DNA of 41,573 bases, from the NCBI GenBank assembly GCA_002690045.1, contig NZDE01000018.1, forward strand, positions 1-41,573. The letters are read 5' to 3'. This document shows positions 1 through 8,127 of this stretch, piece after piece; positions within the stretch are counted from its first letter, which is position 1; each line of letters begins with the position of its first letter. A program made the position numbers and the translations under genes. The stretch is from Alphaproteobacteria bacterium. Lineage in GTDB: Bacteria; Pseudomonadota; Alphaproteobacteria; Micavibrionales; Micavibrionaceae. The notes under the pieces were generated by a model that saw only the letters and a program-made list of their open reading frames with translations, made no database searches and was not told the origin of the DNA.

Positions 1-546
1 TCGGGTTTGTAATCCGCTTAATATGGCGATGATCCTGTTCAACAACGTTATTCAGATACTTAACTTGCCGAATAAGAAACGGCTTCTTACCTGTCAGCCA
101 TCCTGGCGTATTAAGGCTCTCTAGAGCCGCCATATTAGCGCCACTCTTATCAATGTTGATACGTAGTGGCCTCCTATTCGAAAGGAAGGCTTTGCGGAAA
201 AACGCTTTAGCTGCAGTCTTATCGCGTCTCTTAGAAACCATAAACTCAACCGTTGCACCATATTTATCAACGGCGCGATATAGATAATGCCACTTCCCTT
301 TAATCTTGATATAGGTTTCATCCATACGCCAGCTGCGGTGAATAGGGCGCTTATACTTCTTGGCTTTCTTCTCTAGAAGAGGGGTGTAATGTAGAACCCA
401 ACGGTTCAGTGTTGCATGATCTATTTCAAAGCTGCGCTCTGCCATCATCTCCTCAATGTTGCGATAGCTAAGCGCATAAGCAACGTACCAACGAACACAT
501 TGTAGAATAATGAATTTAGGGTAGTGACGACCAGAGAAAGAGAGCA
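1..546 (-). CDS. IS6-family transposase, C-terminus beyond window edge
   Basis: The reverse strand from the ATG at 544-546 stays open to base 1, so about 182 residues are visible and the C-terminus lies outside the window. An N-terminal helix-turn-helix region (HYPKFIILQCVRWYVAYALS) is followed by the DDE catalytic core: first Asp in WRMDETYIKI, second Asp in NIDKSGAN, and Glu in VVEQDHRHIKR. These are the hallmarks of the IS6/IS26 family. There is no internal stop or frameshift, so the visible part looks intact. A near-identical N-terminal half recurs at 6602-6883. IS6 elements move by cointegration and often leave directly repeated copies around cargo. Confidence 0.9.
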
Positions 547-628
547 TGGAAAGCTCCTATTGCAAGACAAGAGCATTATACCTTAAAATCAAACATAGCT
601 TGAGAGTCTTAAACTTTGCGACACTGCC
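1..628 (-). mobile_element. IS6-family insertion sequence, left part outside window
   Basis: The element runs from beyond base 1 to a terminal repeat near 611-628, which on the reverse strand reads GGCAGTGTCGCAAAGTTT. This resembles the repeat at 7892 (GGTTCTGTCGCAAAGTTT). The transposase starts about 80 bp inside this end. The 3' half is outside the window, so completeness and target duplication cannot be judged. Confidence 0.8.
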
Positions 629-795
629 CGATTATTCCCTTCTGTTAGACTTTCTTCGCTCCCATTAGGGCGTTCCCCGTTTTAAAAACGGATCAGGCTT
701 TATTCGCCAAGGCTCCCCGAACCACTTTAAGAAAAAAGCGTTTCGGCCCTTCGGGTGACACTCCTTAACGCAGGGCGTGATTAGCAGCGAGTTTT
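629..795. other. Spacer between IS6 end and nfsB
   Basis: No gene is visible. A short inverted repeat (CCGTTTT-A-AAAACGG, 677-691) and a small GC hairpin near 745-755 lie downstream of nfsB on its coding strand, but neither has a convincing terminator T-tract. Confidence 0.4.
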
Positions 796-1458
796 TTATA
801 CTTCGGTAAGAATGTAATCATATGGCAGACGTGATTTGGGCAGCTTCGCATTATAATCCTTCTCCTCATCATGATAGCCTAGAGTTACAGCGACAAGGCT
901 CGTATAGCCTTGTTCACGAAGACCAAACTCCTCATCAATTGATTTTACATCGATGCCTTCCATTGGCGTGGCATCAATACCAAGTGTTGAAACACCGAGC
1001 AGGAATGCGCCGATATTCAAATAAACCTGCTTATCCATCCAATGCTGAACATCTTTCAAATCATGCTTGTGAATATTGATAAAGAACTTCCGCCCGGCAT
1101 CCATTTGCTCCTTGTGCTCTGTTGCAGGGAAGCGTCCATCAGCATCTTCTTGCTCCAACACCTTCGAGAGGTGATCGTCTTCTATGCTTAAGCGGCTGCA
1201 AAAAATTACAACATGCGACGCCGCAAGAATGGAAGGATTGTTGAACGGGAACATATCTTCATTGGCTTTGGCGATACGCTCTTTGCCTTCATCCGTTGAT
1301 GCAAGAATAAAGTGCCACGGCTGAGCATTGGTGCTAGAGGCGCTAAAGCGCAACAGCTCTTTAATTTTCTCAATATTCTCATCCGATATCTTCTTACTCG
1401 GATCATAAGCTTTTACCGTATGACGGTTCTTTGCGTAATGAACGATGTTGTGTTCCAT
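796..1458 (-). CDS. nfsB: NfsB-type oxygen-insensitive NAD(P)H nitroreductase
   Basis: The 220-residue product matches E. coli NfsB (217 residues) along its whole length. It would be a cytosolic FMN flavoenzyme that reduces nitroaromatics, quinones or dihydropteridine with NAD(P)H. Family landmarks are the FMN-phosphate loop NRHTVKAYD (11-19), SSTNAQPWHF (41-50), QEDADGRF, KQVYLNIG, and the C-terminal LPKSRLP before a final LTEV. It is the last gene of a tight three-gene reverse-strand operon, 12 bp after the cupin gene. The divergent HxlR regulator fits the known pairing of HxlR-type sensors (YodB, HypR) with nitroreductase genes. The family call is firm; the substrate is unknown. Confidence 0.92.
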   Translation of the reverse strand: MEHNIVHYAKNRHTVKAYDPSKKISDENIEKIKELLRFSASSTNAQPWHFILASTDEGKERIAKANEDMFPFNNPSILAASHVVIFCSRLSIEDDHLSKVLEQEDADGRFPATEHKEQMDAGRKFFINIHKHDLKDVQHWMDKQVYLNIGAFLLGVSTLGIDATPMEGIDVKSIDEEFGLREQGYTSLVAVTLGYHDEEKDYNAKLPKSRLPYDYILTEV

Positions 1459-1470
1459 AGTATTGTCTCC

Positions 1471-2286
1471 TTAACGTCTATTTGTGTAAATGTTAAATTT
1501 ATTATTTGTACGGATGTAAATAATAGTTTCATCCTCCGTACTTATCTGGTGCTTGTCTGTTTCATCTGCGCCGAAATATGTTCCGGCCTCTAGGTTGACC
1601 ACCTCACCTTGATCTTGATAAGCGGCTGATCCTGAGATAATAACGGCATGGAATATATCGCCCTGATTTTCAAGGCTTCCTTTAAAGTCGGCAGGCAGTT
1701 TTATTAGATTACCGTTCAGTTCACTGGGGCTTGTGTTGCCCCAAAGAAAGGCCCGTTGCGCTTTTGATGTTTCGTCAATCCATTCAATGTCGGACGCATC
1801 CAGCCATATTAAATTTGATTGATCGACATTGATCGGGCGCTCTCCATTGTCAAAGGCCATATCGGTTGGTTGGACGAGATAAGGGCCGCTATCAATTTCG
1901 ATATAGGCCATGTTCTCCTGATCCTTGGCGGCCGTTATGTGCGCTTCACCTGCGGGCTGAACCCAGAATGATCCGGCAGGAAGCCACATGTTCTCTGCCT
2001 TTGGGTCATCATTATGAAGATGTCCTTTTATTACAACGCCGCGGTAGGTGATGTTGTGGATATGCGGCGGAGAAGAAAATCCTTCCTCGAATTTTACCAA
2101 AAAACCCGACGCCTCATCCTTTGTTCGGTCACCCCATAACTTACCTGCCCGTGGGCTTGCATCACCCCGTAATGGGTTCAAATGCCCCCATTCGATTTGA
2201 TCGCTTGTGATCGTTTCAGCATGTGCAGGCATTGATACACCCAGTAACAATGCGGACGTTAGTGATAGAGCTAAAAGTTTTTTCAT
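1471..2286 (-). CDS. Exported double-cupin protein (DUF4437-like)
   Basis: The 271-residue protein has a Sec signal peptide ([23 protein letters not shown], likely cut after residue 23). Two cupin-like halves follow. The first has clustered histidines in [11 protein letters not shown] and IKGHLHND with a later PAGEAH, a plausible metal site. The second repeats the fold from about residue 150 ([13 protein letters not shown] onward) with fewer histidines. I assign it to the DUF4437 cupin group from memory; no reaction is established. It sits between the SDR and nfsB genes with 12-bp gaps on both sides, so it is co-transcribed and probably acts in the periplasm on the same stress or substrate. 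Confidence 0.7.
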   Translation of the reverse strand: MKKLLALSLTSALLLGVSMPAHAETITSDQIEWGHLNPLRGDASPRAGKLWGDRTKDEASGFLVKFEEGFSSPPHIHNITYRGVVIKGHLHNDDPKAENMWLPAGSFWVQPAGEAHITAAKDQENMAYIEIDSGPYLVQPTDMAFDNGERPINVDQSNLIWLDASDIEWIDETSKAQRAFLWGNTSPSELNGNLIKLPADFKGSLENQGDIFHAVIISGSAAYQDQGEVVNLEAGTYFGADETDKHQISTEDETIIYIRTNNKFNIYTNRR

Positions 2287-2298
2287 ACTGATGCCTTT

Positions 2299-3099
2299 CT
2301 AGGTTATTAAATTTTCGATCGCTTCAACGATTTCAGCGCATTTATGCTCATTGAGCGCCTCAGGGTGAGGGCTACCAAACGCGCCTTTATCATTATCAAA
2401 ATATTGCCCGGACTTATCTTCGAACTCTTTATCTAAGGAGAGGCGCATTAAAATCTCCGCGCCAATGCTTAAATCATTTCCCTCAACGCCAAAGCCTTCC
2501 TTAACCATTTTACTAGCAAGAAGAGACCCTGGGTTAACGGGAATGATAATAGGAGCGTCCCCACCCAAAGTATTTGCCAAGTGGCGCGACCACATCAATA
2601 TTGCCAATTTGCTTTGTGAATACGCGCTCATATGATCTAAGTTGCCTCTATTGCCAATTAAAGCGGCAATATCAACAGGTGCCTGTGCGGCAGATGATAA
2701 ATTGATTACGCGGCTACTAGCATCCATGATTGGCAGCAAGAGCCGCGTAAGTAGGTAAGGAGCAATTGTGTTTACAATAAAGCGAATATCATGCCCGTTT
2801 ACAGTTAATGGCTGTGGTGTTTTATAAATGCCAGCATTATTAATAAGCACATCCATATGGCCATATTTATCGACAATTTTATGCGCCAACGCTCTTACAT
2901 CTTCTAAATTCGATAAATCAGCGATATAACCTTCAGCTTCTTTATCCAAAGACAGATCGGAAATAATGCTCTTGGCATTTTCCAGTTTTTCAGAGCTTCG
3001 TCCGTGCAGAAGAATGGCATGGCCAGATTTTGCCAGCATTTTCGCTGCTTCAAGTCCTATGCCATCCGTTGAGCCGGTAATTAGAATTAATTTTTGCAT
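2299..3099 (-). CDS. Short-chain dehydrogenase/reductase (SDR family)
   Basis: This is a classical SDR of 266 residues with a Rossmann NAD(P)-binding fold. It has the cofactor motif TGSTDGIG (8-15), NNAG (87-90), the catalytic Ser region INLSS (132-136), and the catalytic pair Tyr160/Lys164 in AYSQSK. HGR after the second strand suggests NADP(H) preference, which is an inference. It is the first gene of the SDR-cupin-nfsB operon and diverges from the HxlR gene across 129 bp, where the shared promoters must lie. The substrate is not recognisable. A decayed fragment of a different SDR lies at 4798-4882. Confidence 0.88.
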   Translation of the reverse strand: MQKLILITGSTDGIGLEAAKMLAKSGHAILLHGRSSEKLENAKSIISDLSLDKEAEGYIADLSNLEDVRALAHKIVDKYGHMDVLINNAGIYKTPQPLTVNGHDIRFIVNTIAPYLLTRLLLPIMDASSRVINLSSAAQAPVDIAALIGNRGNLDHMSAYSQSKLAILMWSRHLANTLGGDAPIIIPVNPGSLLASKMVKEGFGVEGNDLSIGAEILMRLSLDKEFEDKSGQYFDNDKGAFGSPHPEALNEHKCAEIVEAIENLIT

Positions 3100-3228
3100 G
3101 TTGCTTCGCTCGTTTTTTTAAGTGCATTTGCCAAATTTATAAAAGATGATATATGTGATTTGTATTCTGTAGCAAGTACGCACATATTTGTTATGTAGGC
3201 ACATAAAAGTAACTATTGAGGTTTTTCA
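3100..3228. promoter_or_regulatory. Divergent control region of SDR operon and HxlR gene
   Basis: This AT-rich 129-bp interval lies between divergent starts. Reading left, a plausible promoter is TTGCTA, 17 bp, ATATCA. Two direct copies of TA[C/G]GCACATA (3177-3186 and 3196-3205, 19 bp apart) sit close to the hxlR start and are candidate regulator sites. HxlR regulators commonly act on such shared regions, but the exact operator is an inference. Confidence 0.4.
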
Positions 3229-3576
3229 ATGAATAAAGACAATCATAAAAATTGCGATGGTCCTTACGGATGTTCTGTTGAGGCCACATTGTCCGTTATC
3301 GGCGGGCGTTGGAAACCTGTTATTATTTTCCTCCTTTTGCAAAATGAATTTTTACGTTTTGGTGAGTTGAAAAAAATAATTGAGGGCATTACCCAACGCA
3401 TGCTGACCAATCAATTGCGTGAGCTGGAAAATGACAAAATTATAGACCGCAAAGTCTATGCAGAAGTGCCGCCCCGCGTTGAATACTCTCTTACTGAATA
3501 TGGGCGTAGTTTAGAACCTATTATGATAGCTATGCGTGATTGGGGCGCAGAGCATATGACCGTGAAGGGAAAATAA
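3229..3576 (+). CDS. HxlR-family winged-helix transcriptional regulator
   Basis: The 115-residue DNA-binding protein shows the typical HxlR layout: VEATLSVIGGRWKPVIIFLL (20 residues; first helix), FGELKKIIEGITQRMLTNQLREL (recognition helix region), and the wing DRKVYAEVPPRVEYSLTEYGRSL. Cys9 lies just ahead of the first helix, where YodB-type regulators carry a redox-sensing cysteine; Cys15 is close by. It probably represses the divergent SDR-cupin-nfsB operon and responds to quinones, diamide-like electrophiles or aldehydes. That role is inferred from family and context. A decayed paralogue lies at 4656-4752. Confidence 0.9.
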   Translation: MNKDNHKNCDGPYGCSVEATLSVIGGRWKPVIIFLLLQNEFLRFGELKKIIEGITQRMLTNQLRELENDKIIDRKVYAEVPPRVEYSLTEYGRSLEPIMIAMRDWGAEHMTVKGK

Positions 3577-3739
3577 GCAATAAAAGAGAAATGCTCTAAA
3601 TATAGTGAAACTAAGACAGCAAGATCGATTCACCTGGGGAGCAGGGGATATTACAAAGAAGGGCGATGTTCGCACACGATATATCACTACCTTCTGCTGT
3701 CCTTTATTTTTATATATTTTGTTAAGAGCGCTTGTTTCA

Positions 3740-4654
3740 TTAGCAACCTTGTTCATCTCTAACAGTTCTAAAACCGATATGGCTTGCCCCCAGCCCAGTA
3801 TCTTGTGCATGACGGGCGGCGGGGCGATAACGCATGCAAAAATTCTCGGCGCACAAATATGACCCGCCTTTAATCACTGCAACGGGTATGTCAGGTTGCT
3901 TGCTATCATAGCCTAGTTCTGACCATGATTTTGGTAGCGTTTCAGCAGTAAAATGGTTTGGGTAATAAGAGCTTTGCGTCCATTCCCAGACATTACCTAT
4001 TAAATCATGAAGCCCATAGGGATTTGCAGGATAGGATCCTACGGGTGCAAGCCCTTCAAAACCGTCTTCTTTTGAGTTGGAGTAGGGGAAAAAACCTTGC
4101 CATGTATTTGCAATATGTTGATTGTCTTTTTTAAGCGTATCACCAGACTCATATTTCTTGCCCTCAAGTCCTCCACGGGAAGCATATTCATATTCTGCTT
4201 CGGTAGGTAAGCGGTGTCCTTTCCATTGCGCATAGGCTTTGGCATCTTCAAGAGCAATATGAATGACAGGGTAATGATCTCTTCCCTCAATTGAGCTACC
4301 TAGCCCCGCGGGATGTCTCCAGCTTGCTCCTTCTTTAAACTGCCATAGTTCAGATGTGTTGCTGCTATCAAAAACAACGGAGCCGGGTTTGAGAGCTTCG
4401 GGATCTATGTTGGGGTAAAGCTCCGGATCAGGCTGTCTTTCCGCTAGGGTTATATATCCTGTTTCTTCAACAAACTTAGAAAATTCAGCATTTGTTACTT
4501 CTTTACGGCTCATATAAAAGCTTTTGACATGGATGAGTAAAGACGGTGTTTCTTCCGGGTAAACTGCACCGGCACCCATTGTAAAGCTACCACCTTGAAC
4601 CAAGACCATGTCTGGTGTTACGACACAAGTCGTTTTACTTTGCGCTTTGACCAT
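3740..4654 (-). CDS. Formylglycine-generating enzyme-like protein (SUMF1 family)
   Basis: The 304-residue protein covers the FGE-sulfatase domain from PDMVLVQGGSFTMG to the C-terminal GFRTVR. Both active-site cysteines are present: Cys268 and Cys273 in GGSYLCAENFCMRYRPAAR, with the spacing of human FGE Cys336/Cys341. This argues for genuine copper-dependent oxidation of a target cysteine to formylglycine, unlike cysteine-free relatives. No sulfatase gene lies in the window. There is no signal peptide. The start codon abuts a decayed HxlR gene at 4656, and no ribosome site is clear, so a leader or promoter may have been lost. Family call firm, activity inferred. Confidence 0.85.
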   Translation of the reverse strand: MVKAQSKTTCVVTPDMVLVQGGSFTMGAGAVYPEETPSLLIHVKSFYMSRKEVTNAEFSKFVEETGYITLAERQPDPELYPNIDPEALKPGSVVFDSSNTSELWQFKEGASWRHPAGLGSSIEGRDHYPVIHIALEDAKAYAQWKGHRLPTEAEYEYASRGGLEGKKYESGDTLKKDNQHIANTWQGFFPYSNSKEDGFEGLAPVGSYPANPYGLHDLIGNVWEWTQSSYYPNHFTAETLPKSWSELGYDSKQPDIPVAVIKGGSYLCAENFCMRYRPAARHAQDTGLGASHIGFRTVRDEQGC

Positions 4655-4655
4655 A

Positions 4656-4752
4656 TGTTCTGATGAAGCTACATTGTCCGTTATCGGCGGGCGTTAGAGT
4701 CAATAATTATTGCCATGCGTGATTGGGGAGCAGAACACATGAGCGTGAGAGG
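4656..4752 (+). pseudogene. Decayed HxlR regulator, internally deleted
   Basis: Two blocks match the intact HxlR gene at 3229-3576. Bases 4656-4695 correspond to CSVEATLSVIGGR and then hit a TAG. Bases 4702-4752 correspond to the C-terminal IMIAMRDWGAEHMTV. The roughly 220 bases encoding the recognition helix and wing are missing. Differences from the intact gene are scattered, suggesting an old paralogue rather than a fresh duplication. Confidence 0.75.
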
Positions 4753-4797
4753 AACGAAGATGAGCAAAAAGCCTCCCCCAAGGGAAGAACTTCTCCA

Positions 4798-4882
4798 GAT
4801 CATTTAGGCAAAGTGCGTTAATGCGAATGCCTTGTGGCCCTAACTCTTTAGCCATAGAGCGAGTAAAAGACATCACAGCGGC
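4798..4882 (-). pseudogene. Fragment of a short-chain dehydrogenase gene
   Basis: On the reverse strand this reads AAVMSFTRSMAKELGPQGIR followed by INALCLND. This is the segment after the catalytic Tyr-Lys of an SDR and the following strand (normally INALCPG). It is bounded upstream by a stop and has no rest of the gene. The sequence differs from the SDR at 2299-3099, so it comes from another family member. Confidence 0.6.
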
Positions 4883-4906
4883 TTAGATGCGGTTTAAGAT
4901 TGTTGT

Positions 4907-4927
4907 TTACGGCGGTGAACGCCGTAA
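4907..4927. repeat. Short hairpin between gene remnants and hipBA
   Basis: A perfect 8-bp inverted repeat, TTACGGCG-GTGAA-CGCCGTAA, with flanking T/A extending it imperfectly. There is no T-tract of terminator length. It may be a weak terminator or a relic. Confidence 0.35.
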
Positions 4928-4994
4928 AACGCAAAGTAGCTAAACCTGAACGTGATACTAGATTTATCTATTAAAGCACATCAAGAGATTTGTT

Positions 4995-5016
4995 TTGATA
5001 TATTTAAACATATCAA
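4995..5016. promoter_or_regulatory. Candidate hipBA operator palindrome
   Basis: A 22-bp sequence beginning TTGATAT and ending ATATCAA, symmetric at 20 of 22 positions, lies about 80 bp before hipB. More GATAT half-sites follow at about 5040-5075. HipB-type antitoxins bind such palindromes to autorepress; this assignment is inferred from position. Confidence 0.5.
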
Positions 5017-5092
5017 TATTGAATCTTCTTGTGGCGCATGATATAGTTTTATAGATATTAGTATTTCATCGATATAGAAAGATGTATCAAAT

Positions 5093-5404
5093 ATGAGTTA
5101 TATAACCGATCAAATATTGGAAAGTTTGCGAGAGGCGCGTGCACGTAAGGGCTTTAGCCAACGAGAGCTAAGCGCCCGTTCTGGCGTGCCGCAAAGTCAT
5201 ATCTCTAAAATCGAGTCAGGCGACGTTGACCTGCGGGTATCCAGTTTGATCGCTTTGGCGCGTGTGCTTGATGTAGAACTATTTGTCGCGCCTAAAAAGT
5301 CAGTACCAGCCATCAAGTCGATTATTCGTAGCGCCCAAGGGCATGATGAAGATGGGGAGCAGGTCACGCCAGCCTATAGCTTAGATGGTGATGCAGATGA
5401 ATAA
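5093..5404 (+). CDS. hipB: HipB-like XRE-family antitoxin
   Basis: The 103-residue protein has a Cro/C1-type helix-turn-helix at about residues 12-66 (LREARARKGFSQRELSARSG, then VPQSHISKIESGDVDLRVSS). An acidic tail (GHDEDGEQ...DGDADE) follows. It should neutralise the adjacent HipA kinase and repress the operon. The stop codon overlaps the start region of hipA (ATG options at 5385, 5391 and 5397), the usual translational coupling of hipBA pairs. The domain call is firm; the antitoxin role rests on gene order. Confidence 0.88.
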   Translation: MSYITDQILESLREARARKGFSQRELSARSGVPQSHISKIESGDVDLRVSSLIALARVLDVELFVAPKKSVPAIKSIIRSAQGHDEDGEQVTPAYSLDGDADE

Positions 5405-6617
5405 TGTTTCCACACTCAATGTACTGCTCTATGGCGAACCTATCGCGACTATCACTAATGTTGGCAATGACAGAACACTTTTTGCCTTTACGGATGCTTA
5501 TGCCAACGATGAAGCGCGGCCTGTCTTGGGGCTGGGTTTCAAGGATGCGCTTGGTGGCTTGATTACGAATTTCAAACCTACCCAAACCAAGTTAACGCCG
5601 TATTTTTCCAATCTGTTGCCAGAAGAAACCATGCGTAACTATCTGGCTGAGCGCGCGGGTGTAAATCCTGCACGAGAGTTTTTCTTGCTTTGGGTATTGG
5701 GGCAAGATTTAGCGGGAGCCATCACGGTAATGCCTGCTGATGGTGAGGCATTGCCGCCCAGCGTACATGAAGATATCGAAGAAGAGACTAGGCATGAAGC
5801 ACCGATGCGCTTTTCTTTGGCGGGTGTGCAGCTAAAATTTTCAGCCGTGCAGCATGCCAGTGGTGGATTGACTATTCCAGCCTCCGGTACAGGCGGTTCA
5901 TGGATAGTGAAATTGCCATCATCTCGCTTTGAGGCTGTACCAGAAAACGAATTTGCAATGATGGAAATGGCGCGCATGCTGGGTATGGACGTACCTGAAA
6001 CGCAGCTACTGCCGATTGAGCAGATCGCCAATATCCCCGAAGGCATTGGCAAGTTTGGCAATAGCGCTTTTGCGATTAAACGTTTTGACCGCGCCGATGG
6101 GCAAGCAATTCATATTGAAGACTTTGCGCAGGTTTTTGGCGTATACCCGCAGGATAAATACAAGAAAGCCAGTATGCGCAATATCGCGCAGGTTATCGGC
6201 ATAGAAGGACAAGAACAGGATATCGCCGAGTTTATCCGCAGACTGGTGTTTAATACGCTGATCGGCAATGCCGATATGCACCTTAAAAACTGGTCAGTGA
6301 TTTATAAGGATAAACGCACGGCATCCATTGCGCCTGCTTATGATTTTGTTTCGACTATTCCGTATATTCCTGACAATAGCGCCGCGCTAAAAGTCAGTCG
6401 CAGTAAGAAATTCAGTGATTTCACTTTGGACGAGCTATCGCATCTAGCCGCCAAAGCCATGCTGCCAGAGAAGCTGGTAGTGGATACAGCTAAGCAAACG
6501 GTGGAAGGCTTTTATGAGATATGGGCGAAAGAGAAAATCCATTTGCCGCTGACCAAAGACATGATCGACGCAATCGATAAACACTTGCGAGACGTGCCTT
6601 TGTCAACGGCGCGATAG
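5397..6617 (+). CDS. hipA: HipA-like Ser/Thr kinase toxin, C-terminus replaced by IS6 sequence
   Basis: HipA toxins phosphorylate targets such as GltX and induce dormancy. Numbered from the upstream ATG at 5385, the features are: N-subdomain 1 (VLLYGEPIATI), the P-loop serine Ser144 in RFSLAGVQLKF, ATP-site Lys176 (WIVKLPS), IKRFDR at 231-236, catalytic Asp297 and Asn302 in GNADMHLKN, and metal-binding Asp320 in AYDF. All are intact. I prefer the ATG at 5397 (MNNVSTLNVLL), which overlaps the hipB stop. The last five residues (LSTAR) and stop codon come from an IS6 remnant starting near 6602. At 410 residues against about 440 in E. coli HipA, only a short tail is lost, so activity may persist. 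Confidence 0.88.
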   Translation: MNNVSTLNVLLYGEPIATITNVGNDRTLFAFTDAYANDEARPVLGLGFKDALGGLITNFKPTQTKLTPYFSNLLPEETMRNYLAERAGVNPAREFFLLWVLGQDLAGAITVMPADGEALPPSVHEDIEEETRHEAPMRFSLAGVQLKFSAVQHASGGLTIPASGTGGSWIVKLPSSRFEAVPENEFAMMEMARMLGMDVPETQLLPIEQIANIPEGIGKFGNSAFAIKRFDRADGQAIHIEDFAQVFGVYPQDKYKKASMRNIAQVIGIEGQEQDIAEFIRRLVFNTLIGNADMHLKNWSVIYKDKRTASIAPAYDFVSTIPYIPDNSAALKVSRSKKFSDFTLDELSHLAAKAMLPEKLVVDTAKQTVEGFYEIWAKEKIHLPLTKDMIDAIDKHLRDVPLSTAR

Positions 6618-6883
6618 AGGTAATGCCATTTACTTTTGATCTTAATATAGGTTTCATCCATACGCCAGCTGCGGTGAATAGGGCGCTTATACTTCTTGGC
6701 TTTCTTCTCTAGAAGAGGGGCATAATGTAGAATCCAACGGTTCAGTGTTGCATGATCTATTTCAAAGCTGCGCTCTGCCGTTATCTCCTCAATATTGCGA
6801 TAGCTAAGCGCATAAGCGACGTACCAACGAACACATTGTAGAATAATGAATTTAGGGTAGTGACGGACAGAGAAAGAGATCAT
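6602..6883 (-). pseudogene. Truncated IS6 transposase (N-terminal 94 residues)
   Basis: From the ATG at 6881-6883 the frame follows the intact transposase through the helix-turn-helix and the first catalytic Asp (WRMDETYIKI) to LYRAVDK. It then runs into antisense hipA sequence up to a stop at 6512. The second Asp and the Glu are missing, so it cannot be an active transposase. Confidence 0.85.
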
Positions 6884-6964
6884 GGGAAGCTCCTATTGCA
6901 AGACAAGAGCATTATACCTTAAAATGAGGTGAGATTTTGGGAACTTAATGTTTGCGACACTACC
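6602..6964 (-). mobile_element. IS6-family remnant, 5' half only
   Basis: This segment aligns closely with 260-628, with about one difference per 15-20 bases. It includes the transposase start region and a terminal repeat ending near 6964 (TTTGCGACACTACC). Everything after the codons for AVDK is missing; hipA coding sequence begins there instead. It has the same orientation as the element at the left edge. Confidence 0.8.
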
Positions 6965-7076
6965 AAAAAAACAGCATAGCACACAGCGTTAGTATAAGAT
7001 CACTTAGGTGCGGTTATAAAAGGCCTTTAAACTTTTGTAAGGCACAGGATATTTAAAAGCTAAGAAATGGAAATCT

Positions 7077-7793
7077 ATGAAGAAGATAGTACTTGTAATA
7101 GGGTTTGTTTTGATTGCAACTTCAGCATTAGCTATGGGCGAATTATACGCCTCATACTCTAAGCGTATAAAAACCACTATTACTATTGAGACCCCAGAAG
7201 GCTTAATTACTGGGACAGCCGTAAGAGAGGTATCTAATTCTAGGGCTGGTCTTGAACTTAGTTGGACACAGGCTATACATAACCCAATAGTAAGGGGTGA
7301 GGGTGTCGTTATTAATCTTGGTGAACGAGGTGTCTTGTTTGCGACAATATCTGATCAAACACATAAAGACCTCTATCACGCTTTCCCTCTACCTGAAAAA
7401 GCAGAGTCCTCAGTTGAAGGCATAAAACATTATGAAGAAAAGCTTCGCACTGGTATGCGCGGGCCTATTAGTCTAGAAGATTACGCCGAATACACTAAGA
7501 TTGTTTATTTTAAGGATATAACTGATCCCAAGACAGTAGCTTTGGTTTGGGGCAATTATAAGAACTATGAAACAAGAACGGCTGGCTTAATTGATAACTT
7601 TGAAGAGACCCTCGGTGCGGGTGTTCATATAGTTAGTGTAGAAGCTGAAGTAGTGGATGAGCCGATAACTTTTAATAATGTAGATCGTTACCTTGGGACA
7701 GGGTTTTGGGAAAAACAGAAGGCTTGGATCCAGTCAATAGGGATCAGAGAGCGTCGTAATTTGACGCCTTTATTTAAGCTTAAACGGGGATAA
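7077..7793 (+). CDS. Exported protein of unknown function
   Basis: I do not recognise this 238-residue protein. It starts with a hydrophobic segment, MKKIVLVIGFVLIATSALA, which looks like a signal peptide cut after ALA near residue 19, though it could stay as an anchor. The rest is soluble and mixed alpha/beta with no cysteines, and includes PEGLITGTAVREV and several Trp/Tyr-rich stretches (ALVWGNYKNYETRTAG, LGTGFWEKQKAWIQ). It stands alone between two IS6 half-elements, with their inner ends facing it, so it was probably carried as IS6 cargo. It is followed by a T-rich run at 7828-7835 without a clear hairpin. Confidence 0.6.
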   Translation: MKKIVLVIGFVLIATSALAMGELYASYSKRIKTTITIETPEGLITGTAVREVSNSRAGLELSWTQAIHNPIVRGEGVVINLGERGVLFATISDQTHKDLYHAFPLPEKAESSVEGIKHYEEKLRTGMRGPISLEDYAEYTKIVYFKDITDPKTVALVWGNYKNYETRTAGLIDNFEETLGAGVHIVSVEAEVVDEPITFNNVDRYLGTGFWEKQKAWIQSIGIRERRNLTPLFKLKRG

Positions 7794-7891
7794 GGTTAAT
7801 GACGGGGTATTAGTTATTTAGTTCCCTTTTTTTTATGAGAATGCTATAATATACGCATATTAAGAGGTGTTTATGAGCATAGAAACTAAAG

Positions 7892-8127
7892 GGTTCTGTC
7901 GCAAAGTTTAACTTAGGCTAAAACGCCCATTAAACCACAAACTATCTTACCGTCGCCAAGCGATAAAACTGCTCCGCTGGCGTGAGGTTCTGGTCAATAT
8001 ATTTTACAAATTTCAGCTGTTTCTTTTTTATCATATTCATGAGTTCAATACCTGCTAACGTCCGTGATGCGGTATGCATTTTCCTGAAGCACCCCATGGG
8101 GTTAGTAATGCGTTTAATATGACGACG
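7892..8127 (-). mobile_element. IS6-family remnant, 3' half only
   Basis: Begins with the terminal repeat GGTTCTGTCGCAAAGTTT at 7892 and extends right through the last third of a transposase gene read on the reverse strand. The N-terminal two thirds are absent. Orientation matches the other two IS6 segments. Confidence 0.8.
7942..8127 (-). pseudogene. IS6 transposase C-terminal fragment
   Basis: Reads LRRHIKRITNPMGCFRKMHT, continuing through ASRTLAGIELMNMIKKKQLK to AEQFYRLATVR and a TAG at 7942-7944. This is the typical IS6 C-terminus after the catalytic Glu. The preceding part, with all three catalytic residues, is missing. Confidence 0.8.

Noticed and set aside
3605-3862. 85-codon plus-strand frame between hxlR and the FGE gene
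   Set aside because: The second half is antisense to the FGE C-terminus, composition is not protein-like, and no start signal is seen.
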